From: a virus
Virus record (IMG/VR): IMGVR_UViG_3300035204_001802
Coordinates: 1 to 20,792 of that record
DNA length: 20,792 bases
Direction: 5' to 3' (one strand)
Below are positions 16,955 to 20,792 of the stretch, one piece after another (position 1 is the first letter of the stretch; each line of letters opens with the position of its first letter). The translations under genes and the position numbers were made by a program. The notes under the pieces were generated by a model. The model did not search any database and was not told where the DNA came from. It saw only the letters and a program-made list of their open reading frames with translations.

Positions 16955-18279
16955 TGACCACGTACCGCCGATGGATGCCCTTCTATCCGGAAGAGGAGAA
17001 AACAAACCCCCAAGGGAATAACGATCTTTCCCCCCGCGCAAAGTTTTATCAGCGCGCCATGTATGAAGATGTTGTATATCCCAGCACAGTAGCCAAACCA
17101 TTGGATTCTTGGTATGACAAAAACCTTTTTGGTCGTGTAGACTCAGCGCAAAATACTATTATTCCCCAGCTCGGAGAGTTGGTGGAAATGCAAACGGCAG
17201 CTGTTCCTGGCATTTACTGTTTGGGCTTTGTTGCGCGCGCCTTCGCTGCTTTTGCACGGCACATGCAGACGGCTTTTATAACAAACTGCTTAGATAAACG
17301 AGGGAATACATCCATCATTAATTTGAAAGCCCGATTTGCCTATATTGACCCCACTACTAAATGGGAAGCGCACAGAGACGCTCTCATCCAGGCATTCATT
17401 AATAACTATGTAGGAAGCCTCACTGCCCCAATTAAAAATTTTGCTGACTTTAAGCCGGCATTTCTTGAATACTTGCGTGTGATGTCTCAGCAGGTGCCTA
17501 TTACAAAAACCACTTTTTTGGTTTCCAATATGGTGAGCCCTCTTGGATCAGGGTTGAAAATTGCTATAGCTCAAGAGAACGCTGGAGATGACTCTGTTAA
17601 ATATGATGATTTTATTGCTGATCCCAACTTTAGTTTTTACGCGAATGCAGCCAAGAAGTTTGGGTTCCTTATAGATAAGAACGCCCCATGGATTCTTACA
17701 GCAGATTTATTTTCGACTGCCGCCATGAAATACATCGATTTTTATCTTACCGAAAACGGTGATCCTATAACACCTCATAACTTTTTTCCCACCTTCTTCA
17801 CTCAGACATACGCCACTGATTTTGATGACCTGGAAGCCTTCGCCCGGCGAGCTTACACAAAACTATTGGCCAATAATCCTCTTTACGAGCAAGAAAAAAC
17901 CATCTACCGTGCTGACTGTGCCGAACCCCATGAGACCATAATATACCGGCGCGAAGACCTTGGCGCAACCGAAGGTCTCGACACAAAAGAATTAATTGAC
18001 CTCTACATTCAGTTGCGGTATAATCAAGCTCAACAGTCGGGACCGTCTATGGAGAAAGTAAGAAAGCGAGCATACGAGATATACCGAAACACGCCCGATA
18101 TCACTACAGCACGCACTGATATCCTCCAATATATAAACGCATCCTATAAAGACTTCTTATACCCCAAGAATTATAGAAGAATTAATTTAACTCTTGACAC
18201 CCGCACCCAAACCCGTATAATAGACACAGTGGCAGACATCGCGCAGGCAATCTACGCACCACAAACCGCCACTTATTAA
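16954..18279 (+). CDS. Probable virion structural protein of unknown function
   Basis: The gene starts within the stop codon of the giant baseplate gene (TAATG), so translation is coupled. The 441-aa product begins MTTYRRWMPFYPEEE. Near residues 46-60 KPLDSWYDKNLFGRVDS is followed by a helical stretch, AVPGIYCLGFVARAFAAFAR (about 87-106), which is moderately hydrophobic but has too many polar residues to be a clear membrane segment. The rest is mixed, with many aromatic residues (FFPTFFTQTYATDF) typical of tail or baseplate proteins. The C-terminal region (about 350-440) is helical and rich in Arg and Tyr. I do not recognise the family. Coupling to the baseplate gene suggests it joins the same substructure. 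Its last 90 bases also contain the promoter of the replication block, so it marks the end of the late genes. Confidence 0.75.
   Translation: MTTYRRWMPFYPEEEKTNPQGNNDLSPRAKFYQRAMYEDVVYPSTVAKPLDSWYDKNLFGRVDSAQNTIIPQLGELVEMQTAAVPGIYCLGFVARAFAAFARHMQTAFITNCLDKRGNTSIINLKARFAYIDPTTKWEAHRDALIQAFINNYVGSLTAPIKNFADFKPAFLEYLRVMSQQVPITKTTFLVSNMVSPLGSGLKIAIAQENAGDDSVKYDDFIADPNFSFYANAAKKFGFLIDKNAPWILTADLFSTAAMKYIDFYLTENGDPITPHNFFPTFFTQTYATDFDDLEAFARRAYTKLLANNPLYEQEKTIYRADCAEPHETIIYRREDLGATEGLDTKELIDLYIQLRYNQAQQSGPSMEKVRKRAYEIYRNTPDITTARTDILQYINASYKDFLYPKNYRRINLTLDTRTQTRIIDTVADIAQAIYAPQTATY
18194..18221 (+). promoter_or_regulatory. Consensus sigma70 promoter for the polymerase operon
   Basis: TTGACA at 18194-18199 and TATAAT at 18216-18221 match the consensus exactly, with a 16-base spacer. 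The start of transcription would be near 18228, about 60 bases before the polymerase start codon. It lies inside the coding end of the preceding structural gene, at the boundary between virion and replication genes, which suggests use by unmodified host RNA polymerase early in infection. Confidence 0.72.
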
Positions 18280-18289
18280 AGGGGATGAA

Positions 18290-19477
18290 TTGCTTTTTCA
18301 AGTACTGGACTCTAAAGCAGAGTGTGTAGGAATTTATACAGATAGTATGCTCAAGCCAGGGGCTCTTGTGCCCCTCCAGGGTGAGACCTGGGACTATTCG
18401 CCGCACCTCCTAGGAAACGACTACGAAATAGCGCGCATCTACAGCCAAGGAGCGACGATTACAGACGTTTGCCCGGAGGATTTGAAGGAGGACTGGGAAA
18501 AGATCAAGAAGACGCTTAAATCGTGTCTCAAAGCCTTTAACACTTCCCGTGTCTCACTCGATGAAAACTGTTTTTATGATGTGGTGCCCGAATACTTCTT
18601 ATATCAATACCTGGAGACCAAAAATCGCATCACTCATCATGTGTTAGAGACAATCCCAAGACCGGAGAACTATGATTTCATGTATAATCTCGTCGAGATG
18701 CTCACAGACATTCGATCCCGCGCACTACACATCGATCTGGGACCCATTCAACACCTGTTGGGTTCTGTTCGAGGGCAAAACTTTCATCGGACAATCAATA
18801 CCGTTCGACACGTATCAGATTATAATCCGTGGGGCACCATTACAGGAAGATTATCTACTAACCCAAAGAGCTTTCCTATTCTTACCATGAATAAGGAATT
18901 TCGAGCATGTATGCAGCCCACCAATGATTGGTTTGTGGAGTTGGATTTTAACGCTGCCGAGCTGCGGACGTTATTAGCCCTGTCGGGGGAACAACAGCCC
19001 CAAAACGACATTCATGATTGGAACGTTAAGAACATTTTTGATGACAGTCTGACTCGGGAAGAGGCTAAAGTCAAGACCTTTGCGTGGTTATATTCCAGCA
19101 ACGAAAACAAGGACTTAGAGCGTCTTTACAACAAAGATTTAGTGCGGAATAAGTACTGGGATGGCTTAAAAATTACGACGGATTATGGTAGAATAATAGA
19201 GAACGTAGACGAGCATCATGCCCTCAATTACATCGTTCAAAGCACCACAATTGACATGGTGCACGAGCAGGCTTACAAAATCTACGAGCTTTTGAAGGGG
19301 AGAAAAAGCCACATCGCATTTCTTATTCACGACGCTGTGTACATCGATCTCGCCGAAGAGGATCGCTACGAAATATTAAATTTGCTTGACACATTCAAGA
19401 AAACGCGCTATGATATGTTCAAGGTTAACGTCTCCGCCGGAAGAAACCTCGGAGCACTCAAGGAACTCAGACTATGA
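18290..19477 (+). CDS. Compact family A DNA polymerase, no exonuclease domain
   Basis: A TTG start is preceded by AAAGGGG, 5 bases upstream; the first in-frame ATG, at residue 20, lacks such a site. The 395-aa product carries the Pol I palm motifs: TGRLST (185-190); motif A D219-F-N-A-A-E224-L-R; motif B R256-x3-K260-x3-F264-x3-Y268, where the usual Gly after Tyr is Ser; a Q-S-T segment (317-319); and motif C H347-D348-A, where the common Glu after the catalytic Asp is Ala. Both metal-binding Asp residues and the motif B Lys are kept, so activity is plausible. No 3'-5' exonuclease motifs (DxE and so on) are seen; the first 170 residues may be a reduced thumb. Motif spacing is shorter than in Pol I (41 versus about 53 residues from A to B), so the fingers are small. 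T4 uses family B gp43 instead. It is followed by a coupled MazG-like gene. Confidence 0.85.
   Translation: MLFQVLDSKAECVGIYTDSMLKPGALVPLQGETWDYSPHLLGNDYEIARIYSQGATITDVCPEDLKEDWEKIKKTLKSCLKAFNTSRVSLDENCFYDVVPEYFLYQYLETKNRITHHVLETIPRPENYDFMYNLVEMLTDIRSRALHIDLGPIQHLLGSVRGQNFHRTINTVRHVSDYNPWGTITGRLSTNPKSFPILTMNKEFRACMQPTNDWFVELDFNAAELRTLLALSGEQQPQNDIHDWNVKNIFDDSLTREEAKVKTFAWLYSSNENKDLERLYNKDLVRNKYWDGLKITTDYGRIIENVDEHHALNYIVQSTTIDMVHEQAYKIYELLKGRKSHIAFLIHDAVYIDLAEEDRYEILNLLDTFKKTRYDMFKVNVSAGRNLGALKELRL
19386..19414 (+). promoter_or_regulatory. Near-consensus sigma70 promoter before the MazG-like gene
   Basis: TTGACA (19386-19391), a 17-base spacer and TATGAT (19409-19414; one mismatch to consensus) lie within the 3' end of the polymerase gene. 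Transcription would start near 19421, about 53 bases before the MazG-like start codon, giving the two downstream genes expression independent of the polymerase. Confidence 0.55.
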
Positions 19478-19794
19478 AAAAGAAGCTATTATATCACAAA
19501 CTCGTTAGGGATCGTATTCCAGAAATAATCGAACGCGAGAACAAAGGCTTTCAAGTAAGCCAGGTGGATGCCATGAAGTTGCGTCAGTATGCTTTCAACA
19601 AGTTGCGAGAAGAGGTGGAAGAGTTTATTGAAAACCCCTGTGCCGAAGAAGCAGCAGATATCCAGGAAATCCTGGAGTTTATCTGCCATCGTCAGGGAAT
19701 TAGGTCTCGCACCATTAACGCTCAAAAAGTAGCTAAGTATGCCACCAAAGGTGGATTTGAAATGGGATATATTTTGGAGTGGGTTGAAGAATGA
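19474..19794 (+). CDS. MazG-like nucleoside triphosphate pyrophosphohydrolase
   Basis: The 106-aa product overlaps the polymerase stop by 4 bases (ATGA), with AGGA 9 bases before the ATG. The N-terminal KLVRDRIPEII (residues 9-19) and C-terminal K-x4-GGFE-x-G are signatures of a short MazG / phosphoribosyl-ATP pyrophosphohydrolase-like family. The metal-binding pattern is present: EEVEE (46-50) and E59-x2-D62, on two helices of an all-alpha fold. Such enzymes hydrolyse (d)NTPs to monophosphates and pyrophosphate with Mg2+. Phage members have been proposed to clear non-canonical nucleotides, supply dNMPs, or lower (p)ppGpp; the sequence cannot tell which. Placement between a DNA polymerase and a gp32-like gene favours a nucleotide-pool role during replication. 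All key residues are present. Confidence 0.85.
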   Translation: MKKKLLYHKLVRDRIPEIIERENKGFQVSQVDAMKLRQYAFNKLREEVEEFIENPCAEEAADIQEILEFICHRQGIRSRTINAQKVAKYATKGGFEMGYILEWVEE

Positions 19795-20657
19795 GAGTCG
19801 TTGGGCTTGGAAAAGCAGGCTGTAATATTGCGAAGGCATTTTCTAAATTCCCCCAATATGAAACTCATGGGATAGACACACACGACAGTGCTACCATTAC
19901 CATTCGTAGCAAAAAGAGCCACGAAGATTATGATGAAAGCTTTCCTAACCTCAAGCGCAAGCTTAAGTTCACCAACGAAGATGTGATGGTGGTGGTGGCA
20001 GGCGCTGGCACAATTTCTGGGGGTACACTTCGACTATTGGAACAGCTTAAGAGCAATCGCCTCACGGTTTTGTATATTGAGAGTGATCTCTCAATTATGA
20101 GCGAAAACCAAAAGAAGCAAGAAAAAATAGTAGGAAACGTCTTACAAGAGTACGCTCGCTCGGGCATACTAGAAAACCTTATATTAGTATCAAACCCAGC
20201 TCTTCAAAAGAGCATTGGTGATATGTCTATAATTGGTTATTACGACACATTGAATCAGGCCATCGTCAACACGATCCATATGATTAATGTTTTTAAGCAC
20301 ACCGAGCCGGTGATTGGCAACTTTATCCATCCCGCTGATATTAGCCGCATTTGTACTCTTGGTATCGTGGATATGGAAGACGATGACGAGCGCAAACATA
20401 AAGAAAAGTGGTTTTACCCCTTGACAAGCGTTCGTGACGTGGTATACTATTATGGTATTGGAGAGGAAGACTTGAGGAACGACGGCACACTGTTCAGAAA
20501 GATCAACAACTTTGTGAAGTCTCGTGTTGGTGACAATCTTAACGTTTCGTATGGCGTATTTAAAACCACCTACGAACAGAAATATTGTTATTGCATTAAG
20601 TATTCATCTATGGTACAATCATACAAAGAACTACTAGACGATCAGGATATTGGCTGA
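19791..20657 (+). CDS. Divergent FtsZ/tubulin-like protein
   Basis: Start and upstream stop overlap (ATGA); GGAG lies 11 bases upstream. The 288-aa product follows the FtsZ/tubulin GTPase order: strand 1 and loop RVVGLGKAGCNIAKAF (residues 2-17; FtsZ has IGVGGGGGNAVNRM); VVVAGAGTISGGTLRLLEQL (67-86) in place of the GGGTGTG signature loop; LTVLYIESD (91-99) at the TVGVVTxPF position; LENLILVSNPALQKS (127-141), matching DTLIVIPNDRLL; a helix YDTLNQAIVNTIHMI (151-165) at ADDVLRQGVxGI; and VIGNFIHPADISRI (174-187) resembling the T7 loop INVDFADVRTVM, with N177 and D183 kept but one catalytic-type Asp unclear. The C-terminus is short and ends acidic (LLDDQDIG). It is smaller than FtsZ (about 380) and PhuZ (about 315). 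The fold call is from motif order; polymerisation and GTPase activity are unproven. Confidence 0.72.
   Translation: MRVVGLGKAGCNIAKAFSKFPQYETHGIDTHDSATITIRSKKSHEDYDESFPNLKRKLKFTNEDVMVVVAGAGTISGGTLRLLEQLKSNRLTVLYIESDLSIMSENQKKQEKIVGNVLQEYARSGILENLILVSNPALQKSIGDMSIIGYYDTLNQAIVNTIHMINVFKHTEPVIGNFIHPADISRICTLGIVDMEDDDERKHKEKWFYPLTSVRDVVYYYGIGEEDLRNDGTLFRKINNFVKSRVGDNLNVSYGVFKTTYEQKYCYCIKYSSMVQSYKELLDDQDIG
20421..20448 (+). promoter_or_regulatory. Near-consensus sigma70 promoter upstream of the gp32-like gene
   Basis: TTGACA (20421-20426), a 16-base spacer and TATACT (20443-20448; one mismatch) lie inside the tubulin-like gene. A transcript starting near 20455 would have a leader of about 235 bases before the gp32-like start, including the hairpin at 20638-20661. 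The spacer length equals that of the promoter at 18194. Confidence 0.5.
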
Positions 20658-20661
20658 TCGT
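20638..20661 (+). promoter_or_regulatory. Hairpin in the gp32-like leader
   Basis: ACGATCAG (20638-20645) pairs perfectly with CTGATCGT (20654-20661) around an 8-base loop. It spans the stop codon of the tubulin-like gene (20655-20657) and ends 16 bases before the ribosome-binding site AAGGAG. No T run follows, so a plain terminator is unlikely; an mRNA processing, stability or regulatory element is possible. Confidence 0.45.
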
Positions 20662-20689
20662 ACTTTAACCCAACTATAAGGAGATAAAA

Positions 20690-20792
20690 ATGGGTATCAA
20701 TTTAGACAAGATGAGAGAAAAGCTCTCGTCACTACGTGGAGATAATAACTCCAATGACACATTCTGGCGACCAGAAGATGGCGACCAGGATA
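20690..20792 (+). CDS. 32: Probable single-stranded DNA-binding protein, gp32-like (3' end missing)
   Basis: Only the first 34 codons are inside the window. AAGGAGATAAAA precedes the ATG, an excellent ribosome-binding site in an A-rich leader. The start, MGINLDKMREKLSSLRG, followed by a short polar stretch, FWRPEDGDQD, resembles the N-terminal arm and first core residues of gp32 proteins of distant T4-like phages, where a basic helix (LREKL type) precedes a W-x-P-x-x-G motif. In gp32 this arm gives cooperative binding to ssDNA. The preceding polymerase and nucleotide-metabolism genes support a replication role. With so few residues the call is tentative; the zinc-binding core would lie beyond the window edge. 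Confidence 0.6.
   Translation, partial: MGINLDKMREKLSSLRGDNNSNDTFWRPEDGDQD

Noticed and set aside
17212-17271. Hydrophobic stretch of the 441-aa protein as a transmembrane helix
   Set aside because: It is interrupted by Arg residues and looks like a buried amphipathic helix; no signal peptide or second segment supports membrane insertion.
18285-18287. ATG at 18285 as the polymerase start
   Set aside because: It is in a different frame from the polymerase motifs; the TTG at 18290 is in frame and has AAAGGGG at a suitable distance.
19251-19279. TTGACA-17-TACAAA inside the polymerase gene as a fourth promoter
   Set aside because: The -10 matches only 4 of 6 bases, and a better candidate lies at 19386, closer to the next gene.

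Overview
The window is one side of a T4-like contractile-tailed phage genome (Caudoviricetes, myovirus morphology). Every gene reads on the + strand and packing is tight: gaps are mostly 0-10 bases, and the only longer ones are about 25-90 bases. No gene-free stretch reaches 300 bases. I saw no tRNA, IS element, integrase or CRISPR array. The proteins match T4 families only distantly, as expected for an environmental (perhaps marine) relative of T4. The host cannot be read from the sequence. Three close matches to the bacterial sigma70 promoter would suit a proteobacterial host.

Positions 1-18279 form a late, virion-building block. In order it holds: the 3' part of the major capsid protein (gp23 type, cut by the window edge); a terminator; the neck protein gp13; a gp15-type tail terminator; a very large tail sheath (gp18 type, 963 aa); the tail tube (gp19); a gp26-type baseplate-hub/tail-assembly factor with two CxxC pairs; a small overlapping ORF that may be reached by ribosomal frameshifting; a terminator; a small unknown protein; the tape measure; a probable tube-initiator/baseplate protein; a gp53-type LysM wedge protein; a giant 1438-aa baseplate protein; and a 441-aa unknown structural protein. 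The capsid gene lies directly upstream of gp13, so the order differs from T4. Genes for gp14, gp5, gp25 and gp6 are not recognisable here.

Positions 18194-20792 form a replication block that begins with an exact TTGACA-16-TATAAT promoter inside the last structural gene. It encodes a compact family A DNA polymerase without an exonuclease domain (TTG start), a MazG-like NTP pyrophosphohydrolase, a divergent FtsZ/tubulin-like protein of 288 aa, and the start of a probable gp32-type ssDNA-binding protein. The first three genes are joined by ATGA stop/start overlaps, and two further near-consensus promoters precede the MazG-like gene and the gp32-like gene.

The most notable content is this coupled polymerase / MazG-like / tubulin-like cassette beside gp32, in a phage whose virion is T4-like. 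T4 itself uses a family B polymerase and has no tubulin homologue. The other item of most interest is the probable +1 (or -2) frameshift at the gp26-type gene, just upstream of the tape measure.
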